A stretch of DNA of 64,000 bases from Gordonia spumicola (GCF_009932475.1 NZ_BJOV01000002.1:434001-498000), one strand, 5' to 3'; counted from the stretch's first letter, positions 34,645-43,609 are shown. A program made the numbers and translations. The notes: generated from the letters alone by a model not told the origin.

Positions 34645-34664
34645 AACTAGAACACGTTCTAGTT
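34645..34664. promoter_or_regulatory. KstR-type operator upstream of the epimerase gene
   Basis: AACTAGAACACGTTCTAGTT contains TAGAACACGTTCTA, a match to TNNAACNNGTTNNA with symmetric flanks. It lies 28 bp before the epimerase start codon. Confidence 0.75.
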
Positions 34665-34692
34665 CATTGCACGCCAAAACTTGAGGACACGC

Positions 34693-35724
34693 ATGAAGGT
34701 CGCCGTCACCGGAGCAGCAGGCTTCGTCGGAACCAACCTGGTCAACCAGCTCGTCGCCGACGGACACGACGTGGTCGCGCTCGACCGGGTGTCGCCCGCT
34801 CACGCGATCGACCACCCGCAGGTGACGTGGCGCTCCGCCGACATCTTCGACAAGGACGCGATGGCCGACGCGTTCGACGGCGTCGACACCGTGTATCACC
34901 TGGTCGCGATGATCACCCTCAAGCAGAAGGACGAGGTGGCCTGGCGCGTGAACACCGAGGGCGTCGCGACCACCGCGCGAGCCGCGCTCGCCGCCGGTGT
35001 CCGACGCTTCGTGCACTGCAGCTCGATCCACTCGTTCGACCAGTACACCGACAACGGCATCGTCGACGAGACGTCGCTGCGCTCGGAGGACCCGGAGCTG
35101 CCCGTGTACGACCGTTCCAAGTGGGCGGGCGAGCAGGAACTCCGCAAGGTGATCGCCGACGGCCTCGACGCCGTCATCTGCAACCCGACCGGCGTGTACG
35201 GGCCCGTCGACCACGGCCTCTCCCGCATCAACGGCATGCTGCGCGACGCCGCCCAGGGCAAAGTCCCGCTGTTCCCCGAGGGCACATTCGACCTCGTCGA
35301 CGTCCGCGACGTCGCGATCGGCCTCACTCTCGCCGCCGAACACGGCGTGACCGGCGAGAACTACCTGCTCGGCGGCGAACAGGTACGACTGTTCGACGCG
35401 ATGCGCACCGTCGCGAAGGACTGCGGGCGTCCGCGGCCGATGGCCGCGCTCCCCCTCGGCGTCCTGAAGGTCTTCGTGCCGATCATCGAGCCGATCGGCC
35501 ACCGTCTCGGATCGGACCTGGTGTCGAAGGCGTCGATCGCCGCCCTCGTCGCCCAGCCGACGGTCGACATCACCAAGGCCCGGACCGTCCTCGGCTACAC
35601 GCCCCGCTCGTCGGCCGACACCCTCTCCGACCTCGACGCGTTCCTCGCCGACTCGAACCAGATGGGCAAGTGCCGCCCGAAGTCCGGCCGCCACTACCAG
35701 TCGGTGGTCCCCGCCGCGGTCTAG
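34693..35724 (+). CDS. NAD-dependent epimerase / 3-beta-hydroxysteroid dehydrogenase-like
   Basis: The 343-residue extended short-chain dehydrogenase has the NAD motif VTGAAGFVGTNL at residues 5-16, the catalytic Ser in HCSSIHSF and Tyr-x-x-x-Lys in VYDRSKWAGE. PTGVYGPVDHG follows, as in 3-beta-HSD and sugar epimerase families. The KstR-type box upstream favours a steroid substrate, over a cell-wall sugar. GAGGAC lies 6 nt before ATG 34693. It lies between embC and embA, a position where mycobacteria have no gene, so it looks like an insertion into the emb locus. Confidence 0.85.
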   Translation: MKVAVTGAAGFVGTNLVNQLVADGHDVVALDRVSPAHAIDHPQVTWRSADIFDKDAMADAFDGVDTVYHLVAMITLKQKDEVAWRVNTEGVATTARAALAAGVRRFVHCSSIHSFDQYTDNGIVDETSLRSEDPELPVYDRSKWAGEQELRKVIADGLDAVICNPTGVYGPVDHGLSRINGMLRDAAQGKVPLFPEGTFDLVDVRDVAIGLTLAAEHGVTGENYLLGGEQVRLFDAMRTVAKDCGRPRPMAALPLGVLKVFVPIIEPIGHRLGSDLVSKASIAALVAQPTVDITKARTVLGYTPRSSADTLSDLDAFLADSNQMGKCRPKSGRHYQSVVPAAV

Positions 35725-35739
35725 CGGCCGACACGACAT

Positions 35740-35790
35740 GTCTAACCTGCGATTCGCTGTCACCGGGTGACAGCGAATCGCAGGTTAGAC
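35740..35790. repeat. Perfect 25-bp inverted repeat with 1-nt centre
   Basis: Arms 35740-35764 and 35766-35790 are exact complements around a single G. The left arm begins GTCTAACCTGCG and its inner end is CTGTCACC. It lies 15 bp after the epimerase stop and 75 bp before embA. It may act as a terminator or be a solitary palindromic element. Confidence 0.7.
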
Positions 35791-35850
35791 GTATTGTGCC
35801 GTCGATCAGCACTGAAATCGGTCGTTTCGCCACCTCATGGGCCGGTCGAC

Positions 35851-35856
35851 TAATCT
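35851..35856 (+). promoter_or_regulatory. -10 element for leaderless embA
   Basis: TAATCT fits TANNNT and lies 8 nt before the embA GTG, so embA-embB have their own promoter independent of embC. Confidence 0.5.
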
Positions 35857-35864
35857 CAACAGTC

Positions 35865-38800
35865 GTGCCAGTGTCGACACCATCCTCCGACGATCCCCCG
35901 GCCGCCGACCCCGTTTCGGGCCCGGTCTCCGTCCGGACCGTGAAGCTCGTCGCGATCATCGCCGGGCTCATCGCGGTGGTCTCCGCAGCGCTCGTCCCGC
36001 TGCTCCCCGTCTCCGAGACGACAGCGTCGATCAGCTGGCCTCAGGGGCAGTCCCTCGGCGCCGACGATCCGTCCGTCGTGGCGCCGCTGATCGCGCAGAC
36101 CGCGCAGTCGTTGGATGTGACGATCCCATGCCGCGCGCTCGCCGAACTGCCCGCGGGCTCGTCGACGGTCCTCGCGACGATGCCGCGCTCGGCGCCGCAG
36201 GCCGCGCCGAAGATGCTGTCGATCACCGCGTCCGACACCGCGGTGACCGTCCTCATGCGAAGCTCCATCGCGGCCACCGCGTCGCGCGCCGACATCGCGG
36301 CGGGCAGGTGCACGGCGCTGCACGTGTTCGCTTCCCCCGCCCGGACGGGCGCCCAGTTCGTCGGACTCGGCCCGGCGAAGATCCTCGACGCGGCCAAACG
36401 TCCGCAGATCGACGGTTTCTACACCACGCTGACGACCGCGCAGGTCGAGGCGCTGGCCGCGAAGGGCATGCACGCGCGCGTCGACGTCGACAACCGCTAC
36501 GAGTCGAGCCCGTCCGCCCTGAAGGTGGCCGTCATGGTCATCGCCGTGCTGGCGACGGTCATCGCGCTCATCGCCCTGTGGCGTCTCGACCGGGACGCGC
36601 TCGGTGCCACGCGCCGCGCCGGGTCGTGGCTCCGGTCGATCCGCCCGCGAGTGTCCGACGTCGCGGTGACCGGGGTCCTGGTCCTGTGGACGTTCCTCGG
36701 CGCGGCCGCACCGGACGACGGCTACATCCTGACGATGGGCCGCGCGGCCGACGCGTCGGGATACATGTCGAACTACTACCGCTTCTACGGCGTCGCCGAG
36801 GCCCCGTTCGACTGGTACTACAGCTTCCTGTCGCTGTGGTCGCAGGTGTCGACGGGCATCGTGTGGATGCACGTCCCGCAGCTGGTCGCGGGGCTGGCGA
36901 CCTGGTTCGTCCTCTCCCGCATCGTGCTCCCCCGGCTCGGGATCACGCCGTCGTCGGACAACAATCGGTGGGCCGTCGCGACGGCCGCGGCCGTGCTCCT
37001 CGCGTTCTGGCTGCCGCTCTGCTCGGGCCTGCGCACCGAGGGGATCATCGTCCTCGGCTCGCTTCTGACGTGGTGGGCCGCCGAATCGGCCATCACCGGC
37101 CGCAGGCTCCTTCCGGCCGCGTTGGCCGCGACGACGGCGGGGTTCACCCTCGCCCTCGCCCCGCAGGGCGTGATCGGCGTGGCCGTCCTGCTCGTCGCCG
37201 CCCGCCCGCTGCTCCGCGTCCTCCTAGAACGGCGCAACGACGCCGGGCTGCTGCCCCTCCTCGCGCCGATCGCGGCCGCCGGGTCGATCGTGGCCGTGGT
37301 CGTCTTCCGCGACCAGACGATCATGACGGTGCTCGAGGCGGCCAAGGTCAAGTACCAGACCGGGCCGATCGTGCCGTGGCATCAGGAGTTCCTCCGCTAC
37401 TTCTTCCTCACCGTCACCACGCCGGACGGCGCGCTCGCTCGCCGCATCGCCGTGCTGCTCGTATTCGTCTCGGCGATCATCACCACGATCGTCCTGCTGC
37501 GTCGGCGGAGCATCGACGGGGTCACGTACGGTCCCGCGTGGCGTCTCGTCGGATCGTTCGGCGTCACCCTGCTCCTGCTGTTCCTCACCCCGGTCAAGTG
37601 GACGATCCACTTCGGCGTGTTCGCGGGATTCGCGGCCGCATTGTCGGCGGTGGCCTGCCTGGCGATCGCGCAGGCCGGGGCCCGGTCGTCGCGCAATCTC
37701 GCCGTATTGACCGTCGGCCTGCTGTTCGCCCTCGCGGCGGCAGCGGCGGGCAAGAACGCCTGGCCGTACGCGTACCGCTACGGGATCGTCTGGTTCGACA
37801 TGCCGCCCGCGTTCCGCGACATCCAGGCGTCGTCGGTGCTGTTGTTCCTGGCCGTCGTCGCGGTGGCCGTCGCACTGTGGCTGCATCTGCGCAGCGACTA
37901 CGTGACCAACCGCGGCCTCGCGCATCACGAGGCTGGCGAGCCCGACTCCCCGGCCGACAAGCGTCGTCTGGCGCTCGCGTCGAGTCCGCTCGTGGTGATC
38001 GCGACCCTGATGGTGCTGGCGACGCTCGCGGCCTTCGGGAAGGCCGTCGTCACCCGCCCGCCCGCGATGACGGTGTTCAGCAACAACGTCGCATCGCTGT
38101 CGGGCGGCACGTGCGCGATGGCCGACAAGGTGCTCGCCGAACCCGACGCCAACGCGGGCATGCTCGTCCCCGCGGGCGGACTGTCGGCGACGAAGGCCCT
38201 GACCGGCGACAAGCCCGTCGGTTTCACGCCGACCGGCATCCCCGACGACCTGACGCCCGACCCGTCGAGCGCCCGCGCGGGCCAGATGCACGTCGGCGGT
38301 TCCACGTCCAAGCCGTTCGCGATCGTCGGCGGCCTCGGTGCGGGCACCGACGGCGGTGTCGGCCCGAAGACGGTCAACGGGTCCACCGCGGCCCTGCCGT
38401 TCGGCCTGAAACCCGAGACTACTCCCGTGCTGGGCAGCTTCGGCTATCAGGCGAACGCCTACCTCACGACCGGCTGGTATCGGCTGCCCGAGCGTGACGC
38501 GTCGCCGATCATCGTGTTCTCGACGGCTGGCGCTGTGTCGACCTTCGACGCCGACGGGCACCGCACGCCCGGTCAGCAGGTGGTGGCCCAGTTCGGCAGG
38601 ACCGGCCAGAACGGCGAATTCGTGCAGGTCGGCGGCGATGTGACGCCGATCGACCCCGGTCCCGTCATGCCGAATCGTCCGTGGCGGAACCTCCGCGTCC
38701 CGATGTCGGCCGTCCCCGCCGCGGCGACCGTGATGCGCCTGCACCTGGCCGACACCAATCTCGGCGTCTGGCAGTTCATCGGCATCACGCCGCCGCGCGC

Positions 38801-39206
38801 GCCGAAGCTCGTCACCCTGCAGGACATGGTCGGGTCCACCGATCCGACGCTCATCGACTTCTCGGCCGCGTCGCAGTTCCCGTGCCAGCGGCCGATGACG
38901 TTCACGCACGGCGTCGCACAGGTCCCCATGTGGCGGATCAAACCCGACTTCGTGACCGCGAACTCGCAGTCCCGCACGTGGATGGCCGCCAAGGCCGGCG
39001 GACCCCTGTCGATCGTCGAGTCGACGACGAAGCAGGCCGCCGTCCCGACGTATCTGCGTGACGACTGGCATCAGGACTGGGGTTCCCTGGAGAGGCTCAC
39101 CCCGATCACGCCCGACGCCGCCATCGCCCGTGTCACCACCGCACCGGTCACCCGGTGGGGATGGAACCGCACCGGGACCATCCGTCTGGAGCAGCCGCAG
39201 TCATGA
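35865..39206 (+). CDS. embA: Arabinosyltransferase EmbA
   Basis: The 1113-residue GT-C arabinosyltransferase has the same domain plan as EmbC. The loop reads AAPDDGYILTMGRAAD (Asp284-Asp285, Met291), followed by VAEAPFDWYYSFLS; the FDWYY form is typical of EmbA. With EmbB it forms a heterodimer that adds the terminal branched arabinan motif of arabinogalactan. The GTG at 35865 is supported by the -10 element; longer frames upstream overlap the palindrome and are not coding. Its stop overlaps the embB start by 4 bp (ATGA), so the two subunits are translationally coupled. Confidence 0.92.
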   Translation: MPVSTPSSDDPPAADPVSGPVSVRTVKLVAIIAGLIAVVSAALVPLLPVSETTASISWPQGQSLGADDPSVVAPLIAQTAQSLDVTIPCRALAELPAGSSTVLATMPRSAPQAAPKMLSITASDTAVTVLMRSSIAATASRADIAAGRCTALHVFASPARTGAQFVGLGPAKILDAAKRPQIDGFYTTLTTAQVEALAAKGMHARVDVDNRYESSPSALKVAVMVIAVLATVIALIALWRLDRDALGATRRAGSWLRSIRPRVSDVAVTGVLVLWTFLGAAAPDDGYILTMGRAADASGYMSNYYRFYGVAEAPFDWYYSFLSLWSQVSTGIVWMHVPQLVAGLATWFVLSRIVLPRLGITPSSDNNRWAVATAAAVLLAFWLPLCSGLRTEGIIVLGSLLTWWAAESAITGRRLLPAALAATTAGFTLALAPQGVIGVAVLLVAARPLLRVLLERRNDAGLLPLLAPIAAAGSIVAVVVFRDQTIMTVLEAAKVKYQTGPIVPWHQEFLRYFFLTVTTPDGALARRIAVLLVFVSAIITTIVLLRRRSIDGVTYGPAWRLVGSFGVTLLLLFLTPVKWTIHFGVFAGFAAALSAVACLAIAQAGARSSRNLAVLTVGLLFALAAAAAGKNAWPYAYRYGIVWFDMPPAFRDIQASSVLLFLAVVAVAVALWLHLRSDYVTNRGLAHHEAGEPDSPADKRRLALASSPLVVIATLMVLATLAAFGKAVVTRPPAMTVFSNNVASLSGGTCAMADKVLAEPDANAGMLVPAGGLSATKALTGDKPVGFTPTGIPDDLTPDPSSARAGQMHVGGSTSKPFAIVGGLGAGTDGGVGPKTVNGSTAALPFGLKPETTPVLGSFGYQANAYLTTGWYRLPERDASPIIVFSTAGAVSTFDADGHRTPGQQVVAQFGRTGQNGEFVQVGGDVTPIDPGPVMPNRPWRNLRVPMSAVPAAATVMRLHLADTNLGVWQFIGITPPRAPKLVTLQDMVGSTDPTLIDFSAASQFPCQRPMTFTHGVAQVPMWRIKPDFVTANSQSRTWMAAKAGGPLSIVESTTKQAAVPTYLRDDWHQDWGSLERLTPITPDAAIARVTTAPVTRWGWNRTGTIRLEQPQS

Positions 39207-42200
39207 CCGATACTCCGAATCCCCAGCGCGAAACCCGCTACCGGACCGCGAAGATCGCGGCCGTCGTCGCAGGTCTGCTCGGTTTCCTGATGGCGTGTCT
39301 GACGCCGATCCTGCCGATCGATCAGCGGACCGCCGAGCTGCAGTGGCCGCAGAACGACGCGATCACGAATGTGACTGCCCCGCTCGTGGCGTTCGTTCCG
39401 ATCGACGTGTCGGCGTCTGTCCCGTGTTCGCTGGCGTCGTCGCTGCCGCGTGAGGGCGGCGTGCTGATGTCGACGCTGCCGACCAAGGGCCGCAAGGCCA
39501 CTGCTCGCGGACTGTTCGTGCGGGCGACGCCGGACACCATCGACATGGTGGTCCGCGACGTGGTCCTGCTGAGCGTCGACCGCGACGTGGCCGAGCGCAC
39601 CGCGGGCTGCGCCTTCACGTTGACCGGCGACGGGTCCGGCGTGACCGCGAAGATCACCGGCGTTCCGGCGAGCGACACGTCGACCTTCGCCGTCCCCGAC
39701 CCGGACATGCGTCCGCAGATCACCGGCGTGTTCTCGGATCTGCCGTCGACGGCGCCGCGAGACGGCCTGAACCTGCACGCGACGATCGACACCCGGTTCA
39801 TCAACTCGCCGACTCCCCTGAAGCTGGCCTGCATCGTGTTCGGCATCCTGATGACGTTGGTGTCGTTGATCGCGCTCGGCGTCCTCGATTCGCGGGACGG
39901 CCGCGGCCACAAGCGGTTCCTGCCCGCGGGCTGGTTCACGATCCGCGGGCCCGACGTCGCAGTGTTCGTCGTGCTGGTCGCGTGGTGGCTGATCGGCTCG
40001 AACACGTCGGACGACGGCTACAACATCACGGTCGCGCGCATCACGAGCGAAGCCGGGTACGCCGACAACTACTTCCGGTACTTCGGCGTCCCGCAGGACC
40101 CGTTCGGCTGGCATTTCCAGGTGCTGTCGTGGATGACGCACATCAGTGTCGCGACACCGTGGCTCCGCCTCCCGTCGCTGCTGTTGGGTCTTCTCGGCTG
40201 GTGGATCATCAGTCGTGAGGGCATTCCGCGTCTGGGTCGCGCGGTCCGCAACTCGTCCGCGGCGGTGTGGGCCGGCGCGACGGTGTTCCTGGCGATCTGG
40301 ATGCCGTACAACAACGGCATCCGGCCGGAGCCCGCCGAGGCCGTCGGCGCGCTGCTGACCTGGGCGTGTGTGGAGCGTGCGATCGCGACGCGACGCCTGC
40401 TCCCGTACGCGTTCGCGACGATCGCGGCGGCGTTCACGCTGGCCCTCGCGCCGGGCGGTCTGATGGCCGCCGCGGCGTTGATCGCCGGACTGCGACCGGT
40501 CGTGAAGGGCGTCGTCTCCCGCCGCAAGCGCGACGGTCTGCTCCCGATGCTGGCGCCGATCGCGGCGGCCGGCTCGGCCGTGCTGTTCATGATCTTCTAC
40601 TCGCAGGCGTTGGGGCCACTGTTGGAGGGCAACAAGGTCGCGACCGACGTCGGACCGACCGAACAGTGGTGGCAGGAGCCGCAGCGCTACTACTGGCTGG
40701 TGTTGAACACCGGCGACGGCACGTTCCCGCGCCGTTTCGGCATCCTGTTGATGATCCTGGCGCTGGTGGTGGCGATCTTCCGCCTGGTGTCGAGCAGGCA
40801 TCCGGCGGGCGTCGCGCGGGCGCCGTTCTGGCGGCTGATCGGGATCATGATCGGCACGATGTTCTTCATGTCGTTCACGCCGACCAAGTGGACGCATCAT
40901 TTCGGCATCTACGCGACGATCGGCGCACTGCTGGTGGCGGGCACGACGGCGATGATGTCGCCGACCCTGCTGCGGTCACGTCGCAACCGGACGTTCTTCG
41001 CCGCGTCGGTGCTGCTGGTGACGGCGGTGGCGACGGCCGGAAGCAACATGTGGTGGTACGTCGGCTCGTACGGCATCCCGTGGTGGGATCAACCGATCGC
41101 GATCGCCGGGATCAACCTCAGCTGGTTCGCACTGGCGGCCACGTTCGTCGTCGCGGGCGTCGGTCTGTGGTTCCACTTCCACGACGACTACGTGGACGAC
41201 GAGGTCCGGACGGGTGCCCGTCGCTCGGGTCTGATGCGGTTCACGTTCTCGCCGATCCCGGTGATCGCGGGGCTCGTCGTCGTGTTCATGCTCGGCTCGT
41301 TCGTGAAGGGCGCGTGGGTGCAGCGCGACTCATGGTCGTGGGCCAAGTCGAATGCGCGGGCGTTGACCGGCGACGAGTGCGGCCTTGCGAACGACATCCT
41401 GGTGGAGGCCGACCCGAACGGGGCCGTCTTGAAGCCGGCCGCGGTGAACGGTCGTCCCGCGCCGACCGCCGCTGCGGCGCTCGGCTCGACGAACTCCGGT
41501 TTCACGGCCGACGGCGTCCCGTCGACGGCCATCATCGATCCGCTGGATCAGAAGAAGGACGACACCGAGCAGGACGACGCGGTGGCTCCCCCGACCGCAG
41601 GCGGCGACGCCGTCGACGAGTCGGGCTCCGAGACGGAGGCGACGCCGGTCCCGGAGAAGACAGCGACGACGGTCAAGCTCCCGTACGGTCTGACGACTCC
41701 CGTCCTCGGCAGTTACGGTTCCAAGCAGGTCAGCGAGTTGACGACCGGCTGGTACGACCTCGGTTTCGAGGCGGGCCAGGCTCCGGACGCGAGTCCGCTG
41801 GTGAGCGTCGCAGCGGCTGGCTCGATCGCGGCGTTCGACGATCACGGCGTCCTCACGGAGGGTCGACGCGTCGTCGCCGAGTACGCCCGCCGTGATGCGA
41901 ACGGCCGGGTGACGCCGGTCGGGGCCCCGCAGGCTCCGGTGGACGCGTTCGCGACGTCGTCGAACTGGCGGACGTTGCGGTTCGTGTTGAAGGACGCGCC
42001 GCCGCGCGCGTCGCTGATCCGTCTGCACGTCGTCGACGACGGTGCCGCCGTCAACGATTGGGTGGCGATCACTCCGCCACGCGTTCCGACGCTGCGGACG
42101 TTGAACGACGTCGTCGGGCGCACCGATCCGGTGTTCCTCGACTGGATGCCGGGCCTGGTGTTCCCGTGCCAGCGGCCGATGGCCGTCCGCAACGGGCTGC

Positions 42201-42481
42201 TGGAGCTGCCGAAGTGGCGGATCATGCCCGACGCCGAGGCGACCCGCAAGAACACCCAGACCTGGCAGGACGGCGTCAACGGCGGTCCGCTCGGCATCAC
42301 CGAGGGCCTCCTGTCGTACACCCTGGTCCCGACGTATCAGCGCAACAACTGGGCCCGCGACTGGGGCGGCCTCGAGCGGTTCACTCCCCTCGTCACCGCC
42401 ACCCCCGCCGACATCGTCACCGGCCGACATACGGTGAGCGGCCTGAGCAACCCCGCCCCCATGCGCTCGAAGGGCTACTGA
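39203..42481 (+). CDS. embB: Arabinosyltransferase EmbB with altered ethambutol-site residues
   Basis: The 1092-residue GT-C arabinosyltransferase is the EmbA partner. The catalytic loop is NTSDDGYNITVARITSEAGY, with Asp270-Asp271. Residues matching M. tuberculosis Ile303, Leu304 and Met306 are Asn, Ile and Val277. M306V is a known resistance change, so ethambutol binding may be weak. The protein also carries an acidic, low-complexity insertion (KKDDTEQDDAVAPP onward, about residues 785-820). The order and VPQDPFGW after the loop support EmbB. A hairpin that also borders the DUF559 gene begins 20 bp after its stop. Confidence 0.92.
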   Translation: MTDTPNPQRETRYRTAKIAAVVAGLLGFLMACLTPILPIDQRTAELQWPQNDAITNVTAPLVAFVPIDVSASVPCSLASSLPREGGVLMSTLPTKGRKATARGLFVRATPDTIDMVVRDVVLLSVDRDVAERTAGCAFTLTGDGSGVTAKITGVPASDTSTFAVPDPDMRPQITGVFSDLPSTAPRDGLNLHATIDTRFINSPTPLKLACIVFGILMTLVSLIALGVLDSRDGRGHKRFLPAGWFTIRGPDVAVFVVLVAWWLIGSNTSDDGYNITVARITSEAGYADNYFRYFGVPQDPFGWHFQVLSWMTHISVATPWLRLPSLLLGLLGWWIISREGIPRLGRAVRNSSAAVWAGATVFLAIWMPYNNGIRPEPAEAVGALLTWACVERAIATRRLLPYAFATIAAAFTLALAPGGLMAAAALIAGLRPVVKGVVSRRKRDGLLPMLAPIAAAGSAVLFMIFYSQALGPLLEGNKVATDVGPTEQWWQEPQRYYWLVLNTGDGTFPRRFGILLMILALVVAIFRLVSSRHPAGVARAPFWRLIGIMIGTMFFMSFTPTKWTHHFGIYATIGALLVAGTTAMMSPTLLRSRRNRTFFAASVLLVTAVATAGSNMWWYVGSYGIPWWDQPIAIAGINLSWFALAATFVVAGVGLWFHFHDDYVDDEVRTGARRSGLMRFTFSPIPVIAGLVVVFMLGSFVKGAWVQRDSWSWAKSNARALTGDECGLANDILVEADPNGAVLKPAAVNGRPAPTAAAALGSTNSGFTADGVPSTAIIDPLDQKKDDTEQDDAVAPPTAGGDAVDESGSETEATPVPEKTATTVKLPYGLTTPVLGSYGSKQVSELTTGWYDLGFEAGQAPDASPLVSVAAAGSIAAFDDHGVLTEGRRVVAEYARRDANGRVTPVGAPQAPVDAFATSSNWRTLRFVLKDAPPRASLIRLHVVDDGAAVNDWVAITPPRVPTLRTLNDVVGRTDPVFLDWMPGLVFPCQRPMAVRNGLLELPKWRIMPDAEATRKNTQTWQDGVNGGPLGITEGLLSYTLVPTYQRNNWARDWGGLERFTPLVTATPADIVTGRHTVSGLSNPAPMRSKGY

Positions 42482-42500
42482 GAGATTTGGGCGACTGAGA

Positions 42501-42550
42501 CTTTCGTCCGCCAGTTGTGTCGCGTATAGCGTCACAACTGGCGGATGAAG
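42501..42550. repeat. Hairpin repeat A flanking the DUF559 gene (3' side)
   Basis: Arms TCCGCCAGTTGTG and CACAACTGGCGGA form a 13-bp perfect stem that extends through CGC/GCG to the loop GTATA. The stop codon and last codons of the minus-strand DUF559 gene lie inside the right arm. A copy that differs at two places within the 47-nt unit lies at 43563-43609 on the other side of that gene. Confidence 0.85.
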
Positions 42551-43488
42551 CACTGCGGGGACGTGCACGGTCGCACCCGGTCGGGCCAGCCGAGCCGGTT
42601 CAGGATCAGTGCCACCTTGTGTGCGGTCGTGCAGGACCTGTCGAACACCTGTCCAACGCCGACGCGTAGCGTCGCCCTCGACTCCCATACTGCAGCGTCG
42701 AGATCCCGTTCGAGATCGGCATCGTATGCCGTGGCGTTGTCGTGGAACATCCGACCGTCGAGTTCGACGATGAGGCCCCACTCCTCGTAGACGACGTCCC
42801 GCAGGCCCCGACGCCCCGATCCCGTCTCGGCTTGACGGGTCGGGGGCGGCAACCCATGCGAGCGCTCAACTTTCGTCAGATAGCCGTGCTCGAGTACCGA
42901 CAGGGTCCCGTCACGCACATCGAGGAGGACCTCCTGGAGAAATTCACGGCGCGCGATCCGCGTCCGCGCCTCGACTGCGGACAGCAGTCTGTCCGCGGTG
43001 GTGATCCGGGCCTGAACCGCGTCGGACAACCTCGCGACGGTCGCCATCTCCGTCCTCGCGGCAGCCGCCAGGTCAACCACGGCCTCGTCTATGCGCACCC
43101 GCGGCGGAAGCGTGTTGAACTGTGCGATGTCCGCGAAGTCGGAGCGATAGTGCAGTACGACCCCCGGACGTCTGCCGACGCTGCGGTGCGCGGCGACCGC
43201 GATGTGGATCGGGCCCGAACCACCACCCAGGACGGCGTGGACGGCCGACTCGTGACTGAGCGCGGCGGGTGCGGCATCCAAGACTGCGGCCCACGCTCGT
43301 TGCCGCCACGTCGGTTCGCCCGTGTGGGTCAGGTAGACGCCGCGATAGAACTGGACCCAGTCCCTGCGGCGAAGCCGGCTCCGGACATAGTTCGTGTCGA
43401 GGCCGCAGCCCAGAACCTGACTCCTGCTCACCACCCCGTCCTGCTCTCGCAGAACCCGATTCAGACGTCGATCTGCGTCATCCCCCAT
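42532..43488 (-). CDS. Winged-helix (AbiEi-like) + DUF559/Vsr-fold nuclease-like protein
   Basis: The 318-residue protein has an N-terminal winged-helix region like the AbiEi antitoxin domain (LREQDGVVSRSQVLGCGLDT, then YRGVYLTHTGEPTWRQRAWA). A helical middle is followed by a C-terminal domain resembling DUF559/very-short-patch-repair nucleases (WGLIVELDGRMFHDN, then DLERDLDAAVWESRATLRVG). ELDG and the following ERD supply acidic residues of a PD-(D/E)XK-like site. ATG 43488 is preferred; an upstream GTG at 43542 is possible. No toxin partner is adjacent. The gene is bracketed by two near-identical hairpins, and its last five residues and stop are encoded in one of them. Its function is unknown; a nuclease acting on palindromic DNA is a hypothesis. 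Confidence 0.75.
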   Translation of the reverse strand: MGDDADRRLNRVLREQDGVVSRSQVLGCGLDTNYVRSRLRRRDWVQFYRGVYLTHTGEPTWRQRAWAAVLDAAPAALSHESAVHAVLGGGSGPIHIAVAAHRSVGRRPGVVLHYRSDFADIAQFNTLPPRVRIDEAVVDLAAAARTEMATVARLSDAVQARITTADRLLSAVEARTRIARREFLQEVLLDVRDGTLSVLEHGYLTKVERSHGLPPPTRQAETGSGRRGLRDVVYEEWGLIVELDGRMFHDNATAYDADLERDLDAAVWESRATLRVGVGQVFDRSCTTAHKVALILNRLGWPDRVRPCTSPQCFIRQL

Positions 43489-43562
43489 CGGCGAATAGTC
43501 GCACGCCCGCTCCGACCGCGACAGCACTCTATCCACAGGCACCAGGAGCCTGTGGACAACCC

Positions 43563-43609
43563 TTCGTCCGCCGGTTGTGTCGCGTATAGCGTCACAACTG
43601 GCGGACGAA
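43563..43609. repeat. Hairpin repeat B flanking the DUF559 gene (5' side)
   Basis: TTCGTCCGCCGGTTGTG and CACAACTGGCGGACGAA pair at 16 of 17 positions (the other can be G-U) around TCGCGTATAGCGT. It is the same unit as at 42501-42550, 75 bp upstream of the DUF559 start and 4 bp after the stop of the DUF2231 gene. The gene and its two hairpins span about 1.1 kb. Confidence 0.85.

Noticed and set aside
34827-35864. Upstream extension of embA through the epimerase gene
   Set aside because: The open frame is continuous but overlaps a well-supported gene and a palindrome; a -10 element 8 nt before GTG 35865 gives a better start.
37224-39071. 615-residue minus-strand frame opposite embA
   Set aside because: The same kind of shadow; embA motifs and operon overlap fix the coding strand.
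42532-43542. Complete AbiE toxin-antitoxin pair
   Set aside because: Only the AbiEi-like winged-helix part is present, fused to a DUF559-like domain; no AbiEii nucleotidyltransferase gene is adjacent at either locus.
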